From assembly GCA_964563165.1 (NCBI GenBank), contig CAZLWA010000072.1, positions 62,001-126,000 on the forward strand: DNA of 64,000 nt. Direction: 5' to 3'. Numbering within the stretch: position 1 is the stretch's first letter; every line of letters begins with the position of its first letter. This document shows positions 1-8,455 of the stretch, in pieces. The notes beneath the pieces are model-generated. The model worked only from the letters and a program-made list of their open reading frames with translations. It ran no database searches and was not told the DNA's origin. The stretch is from CAZLWA01 sp964563165. GTDB lineage: Bacteria; CLD3; SB21. The position numbers were made by a program, and so were the translations under genes.

Positions 1-1
1 C

Positions 2-412
2 CTCGGCCTTCTCTACGGATTTAATTTGAACATGGGCGTCAATTTCTTTGAAACCCTTCATGTCGCACTCAAGAACCAAACGCCGATACGCTTATTCACG
101 GATCAATTTCGTTCGATGATCAGTGCGATGAATGCGGCGGAGTGTTTATTGGAATTGGCCCAAAATAATTATAACGGCATGCTCCACGTCGCAGGTCCCG
201 AAAAAATCAGCCGATATGACTTCGGTCTGCGACTGTGTCATCATGCCAAGACGCCCGTTTTGCCGATGTTAAAATCAAAAATGGACGAAGTGAAGGTGCT
301 GGCGAAACGCCCCGCAGATGTCACGTTGAACATTGCCCGCGCCAAGGAAATACTGGAAACACGAATGCTTACCGTTGACGAAGGGCTTCGTCAAATCTTT
401 AATAAGCAATAA
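2..412 (+). CDS. NAD(P)-dependent sugar-nucleotide reductase, RmlD-like (C-terminal part)
   Basis: The reading frame is open from base 2, so this is the C-terminal part of a gene that begins outside the window. The first residues read LGLLYG, as in the substrate-binding half of dTDP-4-dehydrorhamnose reductase (RmlD) and related extended SDR enzymes. Further on, LHVAGPEKISRYDFGLRLC and KRPADVTLNIARAKEIL match the 'vaGpe..Sry' and 'RPadssLd..k' blocks that close this family. The NAD-binding Rossmann half and the catalytic YxxxK are not visible. RmlD reduces dTDP-4-keto-rhamnose for cell-surface glycans, but other 4-keto-sugar reductases share these motifs, so the exact substrate is open. It ends 62 bases before the next start. 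Confidence 0.75.
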   Translation, partial: LGLLYGFNLNMGVNFFETLHVALKNQTPIRLFTDQFRSMISAMNAAECLLELAQNNYNGMLHVAGPEKISRYDFGLRLCHHAKTPVLPMLKSKMDEVKVLAKRPADVTLNIARAKEILETRMLTVDEGLRQIFNKQ

Positions 413-474
413 TCTTTATGTTTCATGATATTAATTAACAGTAACCGTCAATTTATAACATGGAGGAAAGAGAT

Positions 475-915
475 ATGCCGGATCCGGGTGTAAATAAATT
501 ACAGCCTTATTACAATCTGGTTGAACAAGTCATGACCGGTTTGGGAGCACCGATAGAGCAATGCCGTACCGTGGCAAACGGACAAGTTGTTCCGGGACAA
601 TGGAACCTGTTGAAAGGTTCCGCCAACGTTTACGTGGACGTGTATGCCTCGACCGACGGCTATGCCTATTGCTGTATTGCGTCGCCGGTCATGAAAATCA
701 CGACAGCGAAGTTGCAGGCGTTTTATGAAAAACTGCTCAAGCTGAATCATCAAATGTATGCGGCCAGTTTTTCGATCAATGAAGGCTGGATATGGCTGCG
801 TATCGTGCGGGAATGTGCAGGGATGGATTTCAACGAGTGCCGCGCCATGTTTGACCGGGTGGGATGGTACGCCGATCAATACGACGATGAGCTGAAATCA
901 GAATTCACAACGTAA
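475..915 (+). CDS. YbjN-domain / type III secretion chaperone-like protein
   Basis: A 146-residue soluble protein with no signal peptide. The order of alternating strands and helices, with the segments NVYVDVYASTDGYAYCCIA and WIWLRIVREC, resembles the YbjN/TY3S chaperone-like fold. The assignment rests on overall pattern rather than catalytic residues. I chose the ATG at 475 because GGAGG lies 8 bases upstream; an in-frame ATG at 460 is possible but would place this Shine-Dalgarno inside the gene. YbjN-like proteins usually act as small adaptor or chaperone proteins; no partner gene is visible here. It converges with the small minus-strand gene that follows, with 7 bases between the stops. 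Confidence 0.55.
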   Translation: MPDPGVNKLQPYYNLVEQVMTGLGAPIEQCRTVANGQVVPGQWNLLKGSANVYVDVYASTDGYAYCCIASPVMKITTAKLQAFYEKLLKLNHQMYAASFSINEGWIWLRIVRECAGMDFNECRAMFDRVGWYADQYDDELKSEFTT

Positions 916-922
916 CCGAAGC

Positions 923-1177
923 TCATTTCAGCCGTTTGGCCTGCGATGCCAGGTGTTCGATTCGTTTGGCGAAAATCTCCTGCGCTTCTTTCTTGTCTTC
1001 CGGAGTAAGACTTTCCAGGAATGATTTATAACTCCGGAGCGCGCTGGCAACGACGTTCTTCCCTTCGATCATTTCTATTTCATCTGCTCCGCCGCTCAAA
1101 GCAATGGTGAGCGTTTCCATCGCCTCCTTGATCTCACGTGCGAGAAAAACGGCTTGTTCTTTGGATTTGGCTTCCAT
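923..1177 (-). CDS. small helical hypothetical protein
   Basis: An 84-residue charged protein, almost entirely predicted alpha-helical by eye (runs such as AREIKEAMETLTIAL and EDKKEAQEIFAKRIEHL), with no signal peptide, membrane segment or cysteines. I do not recognise a family. It starts with ATG after an AGAGAT stretch and diverges from the M20 hydrolase gene across 77 AT-rich bases. The hydrophobic repeat would suit a coiled-coil or helical-bundle partner protein, but no function can be assigned. Confidence 0.55.
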   Translation of the reverse strand: MEAKSKEQAVFLAREIKEAMETLTIALSGGADEIEMIEGKNVVASALRSYKSFLESLTPEDKKEAQEIFAKRIEHLASQAKRLK

Positions 1178-1254
1178 AATTATCTCTTTTCTGCTTAAAT
1201 AGATAGATAAGCTTATCTCTTTTCAATTAAAATTGCAAAATAATTTCTTTTTTT

Positions 1255-2436
1255 ATGAAGACTGAGATCCGTTCGCTTATAAAAAAATATCATGATCAGT
1301 GCCTCAGCGTGCGCCGGCATATCCACGCGCATCCCGAACTCAGCCACAACGAACTTCAAACAGCTGAGTTTGTGGCGCATATTCTGGAAGAAGCCGGAAT
1401 AACAGTTACCCGCGGTATTGCCAAAACGGGATTGCTCGCAGTGATAGGAAACCCCGCCTCGAAAAGGAAGATCGTATTTCGCTGCGATCTGGATGCGCTT
1501 CAAGTCACGGAAGAAACGGGCGCGCCGTATGCCAGCAAGAACCCCGGCATCATGCATGCGTGCGGACACGACGTCCACACGGCTATTGTGACGGCGACCG
1601 CGCTGGTTTTGAATGAATTGAAAGACAAGATCAACGGACAAGTGAAATTTATTTTTCAGCCGGCCGAAGAGGCTTTGTCCGGAGGGGCGGAATTGGTTGT
1701 TCAGGAAGGCGTCGTGGATGACGTCGAAGCGGCGTTCGGGATCCATGTGGACCCGTCGGTGCCCGTCGGCCGATTCGGGCTGAAAGACGGCGCGATGATG
1801 GCGTCGGTAGATTTTTTGGACGTTACGATCGTGGGAAAAGGCGGGCACGGCGCGCGCCCGCATGAAACGGTGGACGCGCTCTTTGTCGCGTCGCAAGTGA
1901 TGAATGCGCTGTATCAAATCAGCGGCCGTTATTTCAGTCCGTTGGAAAACCCGACCGTCCTTTCCATTTGTCAATTCCACGGAGGCCATTCCCACAACGT
2001 CATTCCGGAGTCCTGCTCATTTTCCGCAACCTTCCGCGCGTTCGATGCGGACGATCGAAAAAAATTTCGCGAACTCGTTGAAGGTGCCGTTCACCATGTT
2101 TGTGCGATGTACGGCGCGGCGTACGAAATCAAAATAACTCCGAATGCTCCTCCTGTGATCAACGATGAAAAATTGGGCGCTATCATCGAGAAAACGGCCC
2201 GTGAAGTGTTTGGCGAAGACAGTATATTACAACTCCGATATCCAATGATGGCGAGCGAAGACTTCGCTTACTATCGCGAAAAATGCCCGATTTACTTTCT
2301 GAGACTCGGCGCTTCCTCCGGCGAGTCTACCGGTTACCCGCTGCATCATCCTAAATTCAACGTGGATGAGCGCGTCATGGAATCGGCGGTGGAATTGATG
2401 AGCCATGTCTTGATCAATTATTTTGAGCGGAAATAA
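1255..2436 (+). CDS. M20D-family amidohydrolase (hippurate / IAA-amino acid hydrolase-like)
   Basis: A 393-residue cytosolic metalloamidohydrolase of the usual length for the family. The metal site is complete: HACGHD at residues 101-106 (Cys103 and His105), the QPAEE block at 135-139, His in FGIHVDP near 163, and a late His in YPLHHP. The dimerisation domain follows the GGHGARPHE motif near residue 200. Family members cleave N-acyl or N-aminoacyl amides such as hippurate, N-acetyl-diaminopimelate or acyl-amino acid conjugates; the natural substrate cannot be read from the sequence. The ATG at 1255 has no clear Shine-Dalgarno in its AT-rich leader. No partner gene is co-transcribed. Confidence 0.9.
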   Translation: MKTEIRSLIKKYHDQCLSVRRHIHAHPELSHNELQTAEFVAHILEEAGITVTRGIAKTGLLAVIGNPASKRKIVFRCDLDALQVTEETGAPYASKNPGIMHACGHDVHTAIVTATALVLNELKDKINGQVKFIFQPAEEALSGGAELVVQEGVVDDVEAAFGIHVDPSVPVGRFGLKDGAMMASVDFLDVTIVGKGGHGARPHETVDALFVASQVMNALYQISGRYFSPLENPTVLSICQFHGGHSHNVIPESCSFSATFRAFDADDRKKFRELVEGAVHHVCAMYGAAYEIKITPNAPPVINDEKLGAIIEKTAREVFGEDSILQLRYPMMASEDFAYYREKCPIYFLRLGASSGESTGYPLHHPKFNVDERVMESAVELMSHVLINYFERK

Positions 2437-2723
2437 AAAAGAGAACTCTGGGCCGAAGGGACGTTCCACTAATACCGGTGGGCAAGTAGCCGTAAGCGTA
2501 GCCGAATCCGAACCACTTAAATTTTGCAACGTTCGCTTGTTAGGATCCCTGGAACTTCGAATACGGTTCGTAATGTCTTATTTACCAATGCTTCATGATG
2601 GCCTTCCTTATTTAGTATTCCGAAGAATTTCTTATTATGAATATCCAATGCAATCAGAGTGCGTCTTGCAGTGCATTTACGAATTGAATAACTATTGAAA
2701 AAAGACAAACCCAAAGGGATTAG
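2437..2723 (+). other. intergenic stretch without a convincing gene
   Basis: These 287 bases separate the M20 gene from the helicase. Short open frames exist on both strands (one of 65 codons on the minus strand, 2517-2714), but none has a good ribosome-binding site. The minus-strand frame contains EGHHEALVNKTL, faintly like the 'HeaLVs..lFe.vq' block of large serine recombinases, so it may be a decayed remnant; this is weak. AAAGGGA at 2713-2719 serves as ribosome-binding site for the TTG start at 2724. Confidence 0.4.
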
Positions 2724-5546
2724 TTGAAAGAATTATTAAAGCATCTCGGACTGAGCCGTTACGCAGCCGTCTTTGTTTCAGCTTCAGAATCCGGCGATGA
2801 GGCGATATTTGAATGGACAGAGTGCAGCGGCATGAAGGCGGGGACGGCACAGTCTGTGAAATTGTCCGAGACAAATAGAACGGAAATTATGGCGAGGGTG
2901 GAAGGCGAACTTGCCGGGCTGCCGCTGGTCGTTTGGGACACTGCGGAATTTCAAAATTCAGATGTGATTTACTCCGTCGATGAATGGTTGGAAGATCACG
3001 AGGTATGGAACGTTTCCGGGCTGGTCAAAGCTCTTATTCCGACCCTGCCTGATTTTAATTTCTTATCGATGCAAAATTTGTTCTCACTCTCAAAAGAAGA
3101 GGACTCGAACGATACGCAGAAACTGTCACGGATGTTTGTGCGCCTGCTTGAGCGCGTCGCGCGGATGGATCTGAAGGACCTGTCCGTCGTTATTAAACTT
3201 TCTGAAACCACGCATTCACCCGTAAGAAAACTCTTTAAATCCGTTGCCGGTCACATGAAAGAGGGGCCGAAGATTTATTTTCTTTATCCGCCGCTGGCGC
3301 TTCCTCCGCTTCCGCCGAATGTGATCGGCCATGGCACCGGGCCGGTGGGCTCGGATGCGATAGAATCCGTTCGCTCCGGTCTCGTGGATGACGTGTTCCG
3401 GCGCGGCGGTTTCTTAAACGCGCAGTTTGAACATTATGAGGAGCGTGCAGAGCAGATAGAGCTCGCCGGCGCCATTACGTCGGCCTTCAATGAACGGCAA
3501 TTTATTCTCGCCGAAGCCGGTACCGGAACGGGCAAATCGCTTGCGTATCTGGTTCCCGCCCTGTACTGGACCTCCCAAAATCACGCCTTTGGCGAATCGG
3601 TAGTTATAAGTACGCATACTAAAAATTTACAGGACCAGTTATTCTTCAAAGATATTCCGCTGCTGGAAAAAATCTTGCCTGTTTCGTTTCGCGCCGTGCT
3701 GCTTAAAGGACGAGGCAATTATCTTTGCATCAAGAAATGGAAAAATATTCTCATGGATCCGTCGGCGCACCTCACGCCGGCAGAACGCGAAAAGGTCCTC
3801 CCGATCTATTTTTGGGCCAAGCAAACCGAGACGGGCGATATCGGAGAGTGCAACGGATTCGCCCTGGATCAAAACGTTTCGTTGTGGAATAAATTGGCTT
3901 CAGAGAGCGCGTATTGTCAGTCGCAAAAATGCAATTCTTCCGACGAGTGCTTTGTGAAAAAGATCCGTGACGAAGCGCGCAAGGCGCATGCGGTGATCGT
4001 TAATCATTCGCTGTTATTTTCCGACCTCATTTCAGAAAACGCCGTTCTGGGAGAATATCACAATCTCATACTTGACGAAGCCCATCACGTGGAAAAAACG
4101 GCGCAGAATTACTTGGGCGTGGAATTTTCCATGTGGTCGGCGAAGTCTTTTGTTGCCGGGCTGTACGAGAGCGATCAGTTTGAAACGGGCGCGCTGATCC
4201 AATTAAAGCAAAAGCTCGCTGCGGCGGATTTACCGCAGTTGGAGAAAGCGCACGCCGAAAAGAATTTGCTGTCTGCGACGGAAGGCTGTACGCAGTTTTG
4301 GAATGCCGCACAAAATTTTTTCCGCATGCTGACGGCAGAACTCATCAAAGAAAAAGACTTTGAAATGAGTGAAAAGGCCTCTTCCGGTTCAAGATCTTCC
4401 AAATCCAACGCACATCAAAGCAAGGTCAGATTTCAAGCAGGCACCAGTCCGATGCGCTTGGCTGAAACCGAAATGAACCTGTTTTTTGAGGCGGAACAGG
4501 CCTTGAGAAGTATTTTATTGGAATTGGTCGAGGCGATGAAAAATTGGAAGTCGGATGTGTTTGAAAACAGCGATGATATGCGGCAATCGCTGCTCGCGCG
4601 CATCGAGGACCTGCATCGTATGGCTGAAACGGTGCAATTTCTATTGGAAGCGGATAACAGCGATTATGTCTATTGGTATGAATTACCAGCCAAAGAACGT
4701 TCATACGATACCCGGTTCTATGCCGTTCCTCTGAATATCGCGGAGATTTTGCGGACTCGGCTGTTTGAAAGATTGAATACATGCGTGTTTTCTTCGGCGA
4801 CGCTTTCCGTCGCAGGAAATTTCAACTATTACAAAAGCCGCGTCGGGCTGGATCCTTACGATCGGGAAAAACTCACCCAGTTTTCCGTCGGGTCACCGTT
4901 TGATTTCCGGAACCAGTGCAGGATCTTCGTAGCATCCTTTTTGCCCGATCCTTCCCATCCTGATTTCACCAGGGCGTGCGCGGCTCTGATCAGGAACGTC
5001 ATCAGTCAATACCGGAAAGGGACTTTGGTCTTGTTCACTTCCTTCGGAATGATGAACGCATGTTATCGGGAGGTTAAGAATTCCTGCGGGGACGTTCAGG
5101 TGCTGCTGCAAGGCCAGGACGGTTCTCGTACGAGCCTGACGCAGAAATTTCTGCAGGACAAACATTCCGTGCTTTTTGGAACCGACAGTTTTTGGGGAGG
5201 CGTGGATATTCCGGGCGAATCGCTGGAATTGGTGATCATCACCAAGCTTCCGTTTGAAGTTCCCACCGATCCGCTTGTGGCCGCCAAGGTCGAACGGATC
5301 GATGCGATGGGCGGAAAATCGTTTTTCGATTATTCCGTGCCCGAAGCGGTGATCAAGTTCAGACAGGGATTCGGCCGTCTTATCCGAAGCAAATCGGACC
5401 GCGGTATCGCGTTGATCCTGGACAATAGGGTAGTAACAAAGAGTTACGGAAAGTCATTCTTGGATTCGCTTCCCGCACGGTCCCAGGACGTTCAGAGCGA
5501 GCATGAATTAATGGAGGGCATGAGCGGATTCTTTTCGCTTAAATAA
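2724..5546 (+). CDS. dinG: DinG/XPD-family ATP-dependent DNA helicase with degenerate N-terminal exonuclease-like domain
   Basis: A 940-residue superfamily 2 helicase. Walker A (AGTGTGKS) lies near residue 268 and the DEAH box (LDEAHHVEKTA) near 451. Between them YLC, CQSQKC and DEC supply four cysteines spaced like the Fe-S cluster of XPD/DinG helicases. Motifs of the second helicase half are FWGGVDIPGE near 830 and QGFGRLIRS near 880. The first ~230 residues look like the DnaQ exonuclease fold fused to Firmicute DinG (LVVWDTAEF, then VKALIPTLPDFNFLSMQNL), but the DxE of exonuclease motif I and the later acidic residues are missing. The expected role is 5'-3' unwinding of damaged or structured DNA. 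TTG start with AAAGGGA 5 bases upstream. Confidence 0.88.
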   Translation: MKELLKHLGLSRYAAVFVSASESGDEAIFEWTECSGMKAGTAQSVKLSETNRTEIMARVEGELAGLPLVVWDTAEFQNSDVIYSVDEWLEDHEVWNVSGLVKALIPTLPDFNFLSMQNLFSLSKEEDSNDTQKLSRMFVRLLERVARMDLKDLSVVIKLSETTHSPVRKLFKSVAGHMKEGPKIYFLYPPLALPPLPPNVIGHGTGPVGSDAIESVRSGLVDDVFRRGGFLNAQFEHYEERAEQIELAGAITSAFNERQFILAEAGTGTGKSLAYLVPALYWTSQNHAFGESVVISTHTKNLQDQLFFKDIPLLEKILPVSFRAVLLKGRGNYLCIKKWKNILMDPSAHLTPAEREKVLPIYFWAKQTETGDIGECNGFALDQNVSLWNKLASESAYCQSQKCNSSDECFVKKIRDEARKAHAVIVNHSLLFSDLISENAVLGEYHNLILDEAHHVEKTAQNYLGVEFSMWSAKSFVAGLYESDQFETGALIQLKQKLAAADLPQLEKAHAEKNLLSATEGCTQFWNAAQNFFRMLTAELIKEKDFEMSEKASSGSRSSKSNAHQSKVRFQAGTSPMRLAETEMNLFFEAEQALRSILLELVEAMKNWKSDVFENSDDMRQSLLARIEDLHRMAETVQFLLEADNSDYVYWYELPAKERSYDTRFYAVPLNIAEILRTRLFERLNTCVFSSATLSVAGNFNYYKSRVGLDPYDREKLTQFSVGSPFDFRNQCRIFVASFLPDPSHPDFTRACAALIRNVISQYRKGTLVLFTSFGMMNACYREVKNSCGDVQVLLQGQDGSRTSLTQKFLQDKHSVLFGTDSFWGGVDIPGESLELVIITKLPFEVPTDPLVAAKVERIDAMGGKSFFDYSVPEAVIKFRQGFGRLIRSKSDRGIALILDNRVVTKSYGKSFLDSLPARSQDVQSEHELMEGMSGFFSLK

Positions 5547-5604
5547 AGAAAGCCGGCGTTCCAAATTTTTGTGAAATGTCGAATGTTTCAACTGGCAATT
5601 AATC

Positions 5605-5633
5605 TTGAAATTCGCCCAGGGATTTTGTAAGTT
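5605..5633 (+). promoter_or_regulatory. candidate sigma-70 promoter upstream of the tRNA-half array
   Basis: TTGAAA (5605-5610), 17 bases, TAAGTT (5628-5633). It lies about 50 bases before the first partial tRNA copy. If it is the tRNA promoter, the three partial units and the intact tRNA-Arg would be on one transcript. Confidence 0.4.
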
Positions 5634-5687
5634 CGCAAGTTCTTCAATTCTCTTTATACGCTCAAAATTGTGTTGTAAAAAAGTAAT

Positions 5688-5979
5688 GCGCCTGTAGTTC
5701 AATTGGATATCCCGCCTGCGGCGGGACGAAGCCGCAAGCTGTTAATAAAAAGGTCGATGGTAGTTTAGCTATGAAAAAAGTAATGCGCCTGTAGTTCAAT
5801 TGGATATCCCGCCTGCGGCGGGACGAAGCCGCAAGCTGTTAAGAAAAAGGTCGATGGTAGTTTAGTTATGAAAAGAGTAATGCGCCTGTAGTTCAATTGG
5901 ATATCCCGCCTGCGGCGGGACGAAGCCGCAAAGCCGTTAAGAAAAAGGTCGATGGTAGTTTAGTTATGAAAAAAGTAAT
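5688..5979 (+). repeat. tandem array of three 97-98 bp units, each beginning with the 5' end of tRNA-Arg
   Basis: Units run 5688-5784, 5785-5881 and 5882-5979, directly followed by the intact tRNA at 5980. Each begins with the same 22 bases as tRNA-Arg (GCGCCTGTAGTTCAATTGGATA: acceptor 5' strand, first D-stem strand and D-loop). It then leaves the tRNA sequence for a hairpin, TCCCGCC-TGC-GGCGGGA, followed by CGAAGCCGCAAG, an AT-rich tail containing GGTCGATGGTAGTTTAG, and the same AAAAGTAAT that precedes the intact tRNA. Units 1 and 2 differ at only a few positions; unit 3 has a one-base expansion near GCAAAGCCG. None can fold as a tRNA because the second D-stem strand, anticodon arm and T arm are missing. 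Confidence 0.9.
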
Positions 5980-6053
5980 GCGCCTGTAGTTCAATTGGAT
6001 AGAGCGTTGGCCTCCGAAGCCAAAGGTTGCGGGTTCGACTCCCGCCGGGCGCA
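5980..6053 (+). tRNA. tRNA-Arg (anticodon CCG)
   Basis: A 74-base cloverleaf. The acceptor GCGCCTG pairs with CGGGCGC plus discriminator A, with one T-G pair. The D arm is GTTC/GAGC. The anticodon arm TTGGC-ctCCGaa-GCCAA gives anticodon CCG, which reads CGG arginine codons. The T arm is GCGGG-TTCGACT-CCCGC. CCA is not encoded. Its 5' end is the source of the three partial copies immediately upstream. Confidence 0.95.
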
Positions 6054-6085
6054 CTTTTGCTTTGCACGTATCAATAGGCCGCCCA

Positions 6086-6114
6086 TCCCCTTTACTAAAA
6101 GGGGGAAAGAGGGG
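6086..6114 (+). repeat. C-run/G-run hairpin repeat
   Basis: CCCCTTT-ACT-AAAAGGGG followed by GAAAGAGGGG, between the tRNA and proS. A similar motif with long C and G runs recurs at 61591-61634, so it looks like a short dispersed repeat rather than a specific regulator. Confidence 0.45.
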
Positions 6115-6147
6115 AATTCATTTTATAATTTACAGGAGAACTGGTCC

Positions 6148-7590
6148 ATGGCGGAAAAAATCACGAAACGGGAGCAGGATTATTCGCAGTGGTATATCGA
6201 TATCATCTTGCAAGCCCAGCTGGCTGATTACGCACCGGTGAAAGGTTGTATGATCATCCGCCCCAACGGCTATGCGATCTGGGAATTGATACAGCAGCAG
6301 CTCGACAAAATGTTCAAAGACACCGGGCATGTGAATGCTTATTTTCCTTTGTTCATTCCGGAGAGTTTCATGAATAAAGAAAAAGAGCATGTCGCAGGAT
6401 TTTCTCCGGAATGCGCCGTGGTGACGCACGGCGGGGGAAAGAAATTAGAAGAGAATTTATATATTCGCCCGACGTCCGAAACGATCATCTGGAGTATGTA
6501 TCAAAAATGGATCCATTCGTACCGCGACCTTCCGATTCTCATCAATCAGTGGGCGAATGTCGTGCGCTGGGAGATGCGCACGCGGCTTTTCCTGCGGACG
6601 ACTGAATTTCTGTGGCAGGAAGGCCACACCGCGCATGCGACGGCTGCGGAGGCCGAAGAAGAGGCGTTGAAAATCCTCAACGTTTACAAGACCTTTGCCG
6701 AAGAGTATATGGCTCTGCCGGTGATTCACGGAAAGAAAACCGAATCGGAAAAATTTGCCGGCGCGCTGCACACGTATTGCATCGAAGCGATGATGCAGGA
6801 TAAAAAAGGACTTCAGGCCGGCACGTCGCATAATTTAGGGCAGAATTTCGCGAAGGCGTTTGACGTTAAATTTCAGGATGAAAACACGGAGCTGCAGTAC
6901 GTCTGGGCGACGAGCTGGGGCGTGAGCACACGCCTTATCGGCGCGCTCGTGATGGCACACAGCGACGACAACGGCCTGGTACTGCCGCCGAAACTCGCGC
7001 CGACGCAGGTCGTGATCATACCGATCTTCAAAGACGAAACCGAAAAGGCACAGACCGTCGAAGCGGCGCAGAAAATCAAGCATCAACTCGTTTCGAAAAA
7101 TATCCGCGTCCACGTGGACGACCGCGACCAATATCGGCCGGGCTGGAAATTTAATGAGTGGGAGTTAAAAGGCGTACCGATCCGCATGGAGCTGGGTCCA
7201 AAAGATATGGCCGCCGGACAGGTCATTTGTGCCCGCCGGGATAAAACCGAACGAACGGACAAGATCACCCTGAAACTCGAAGAAGTGGAAACGAAAGTTC
7301 CGGAACTGCTGGACGCGATCCAAAAGAATCTTTTCGACCGGTCTAAAAAGTTTCAAGATGAAAATACCTTTACAGCCAAGAATTATTCCGAATTGAAATC
7401 GTTACTCGACGCAGACAAAGGCTTTATCAGGTGTTTCTGGGCCGGTTCGAAGGAAGACGAGGCTAAAATCAAAGAGGAAACAAAAGGAACCGTCCGATGC
7501 ATCCCTTTTTCCGACCGGATTGAAAAAGGAATATGCGTATTCACGGGAAAAGAAACGGACGTACAGGTGATTTTCGGGAAAGCGTATTGA
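6148..7590 (+). CDS. proS: prolyl-tRNA synthetase, archaeal/eukaryotic-type
   Basis: A 480-residue class II aminoacyl-tRNA synthetase that attaches proline to tRNA-Pro. Motif 1/2 regions are present (IRPNGYAIWELIQ; RPTSETIIWSMYQKW; RTTEFLWQEGHTAHAT), with the proline-pocket LQAGTSHNLGQNFAKAF and the C-terminal anticodon-binding domain (TQVVIIPIF...VHVDDRDQYRPGWKFNEWELKG). It lacks the editing insertion of the long bacterial form and has the short architecture shared with Thermus, archaea and eukaryotes. The frame stays open upstream into the tRNA gene, but the ATG at 6148, with CAGGAGAA ahead of it, fits the family N-terminus (AEKITKREQDYSQWY). Confidence 0.96.
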   Translation: MAEKITKREQDYSQWYIDIILQAQLADYAPVKGCMIIRPNGYAIWELIQQQLDKMFKDTGHVNAYFPLFIPESFMNKEKEHVAGFSPECAVVTHGGGKKLEENLYIRPTSETIIWSMYQKWIHSYRDLPILINQWANVVRWEMRTRLFLRTTEFLWQEGHTAHATAAEAEEEALKILNVYKTFAEEYMALPVIHGKKTESEKFAGALHTYCIEAMMQDKKGLQAGTSHNLGQNFAKAFDVKFQDENTELQYVWATSWGVSTRLIGALVMAHSDDNGLVLPPKLAPTQVVIIPIFKDETEKAQTVEAAQKIKHQLVSKNIRVHVDDRDQYRPGWKFNEWELKGVPIRMELGPKDMAAGQVICARRDKTERTDKITLKLEEVETKVPELLDAIQKNLFDRSKKFQDENTFTAKNYSELKSLLDADKGFIRCFWAGSKEDEAKIKEETKGTVRCIPFSDRIEKGICVFTGKETDVQVIFGKAY

Positions 7591-7596
7591 TTCAAT

Positions 7597-7680
7597 GAAT
7601 AATGAGTAATGAATAATGAGTAATGAATAATGAATAATGAATAATGAATAATGAATAATGAATAATGAATAATGAATAAT
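7597..7680 (+). repeat. 12 perfect-register copies of a 7-bp repeat (GAATAAT)
   Basis: Twelve contiguous heptamers; units 2 and 4 read GAGTAAT and the rest GAATAAT. The tract starts 6 bases after the proS stop and runs into the ATG of the following hydrolase gene, so copy-number change would alter its leader directly. Confidence 0.9.
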
Positions 7681-8455
7681 GGAAAGAGATCTTCACTGCG
7701 CAGACATGGGCTTGGGAGTGCCTGTTGTTTTGATTCACGGATATCCGTTGAATCACAAGATCTGGCAAAATCAATTCGTGCTGTCGAAGCATTATCGTAT
7801 CCTTGCGCCGGATTTACCCGGATTCGGTGAAACCCCTTCGATCTCCGGTATGTCTATCGCGGATTATGCCGATCTCATCTTGAAATTACTGGACAAAGAG
7901 AATATTGAAAAAGCCGTCGTGATGGGGCATTCAATGGGAGGATATATTGCGCTGGAATTTGCCGCCCGTTACAAAAAAAGACTGCTCGGGCTCGGGTTGG
8001 TCTGCACACAGGCGGGTGCGGATTCGGAAGAAGCCCGCGCGAATCGAATGAAAACTATCGAGCGGGTACATGCGGAGGGAAAAGGATTTGTGATAGATAC
8101 CATGGCCGGGAAATTGACATCGGCGAAAAATCTGAGCGATGCCGAACTGATCCGGCAGTTGAAATCCATAATGCAAGGCGCTACCGATAAGGGGATTGCG
8201 ACGGCGCTGAAAGCGATGGCTGGCCGGAGCGACCATCTGTCCACCCTGGAAAAGATCCGCGTGCCAATTCTGATCATCGCCGGGGCGGAAGATGCCCTGA
8301 TCCCGGTTGAAAAATCCGCGGCGATGGCGGAAAAGCTGAGCAAAAGAACCTTTGAAATAATTTCCGGAGCGGGTCACGTGGCCATGATGGAAAAGCCGGA
8401 GGCTTTTAATCGCAGTCTGATTGAATTTCTAAAAAAATTAAGAATTAAGAATTAA
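7679..8455 (+). CDS. alpha/beta hydrolase
   Basis: A 258-residue alpha/beta-hydrolase-fold enzyme. The oxyanion-region motif LIHGYPLN is near residue 18, the nucleophile elbow GHSMGG at about 83-88 (Ser), the likely acid in GAEDALIP near 202 and the catalytic His in GAGHVAMMEKPE near 232. Esters, lactones or peroxides are possible substrates; specificity cannot be read. No Shine-Dalgarno is visible because the start codon lies in the heptanucleotide repeat; an internal ATG at residue 10 is an alternative. The last codons (KKLRIKN) are encoded by a second heptanucleotide tract, so both gene ends sit in repeats. Confidence 0.85.
   Translation: MERDLHCADMGLGVPVVLIHGYPLNHKIWQNQFVLSKHYRILAPDLPGFGETPSISGMSIADYADLILKLLDKENIEKAVVMGHSMGGYIALEFAARYKKRLLGLGLVCTQAGADSEEARANRMKTIERVHAEGKGFVIDTMAGKLTSAKNLSDAELIRQLKSIMQGATDKGIATALKAMAGRSDHLSTLEKIRVPILIIAGAEDALIPVEKSAAMAEKLSKRTFEIISGAGHVAMMEKPEAFNRSLIEFLKKLRIKN

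Noticed and set aside
1213..1995. Long minus-strand frame of 260 codons
   Set aside because: It lies opposite the M20 hydrolase, whose metal-binding motifs are complete; the minus frame has no family pattern.
5688..5979. CRISPR-like array
   Set aside because: The units are repeated over their whole 97-98 bp with no variable spacers, and they begin with tRNA sequence; there are no cas genes.
5995..6147. N-terminal extension of ProRS
   Set aside because: The open frame starts inside the tRNA-Arg gene and crosses a dispersed repeat; the family N-terminus and ribosome-binding site support ATG 6148.
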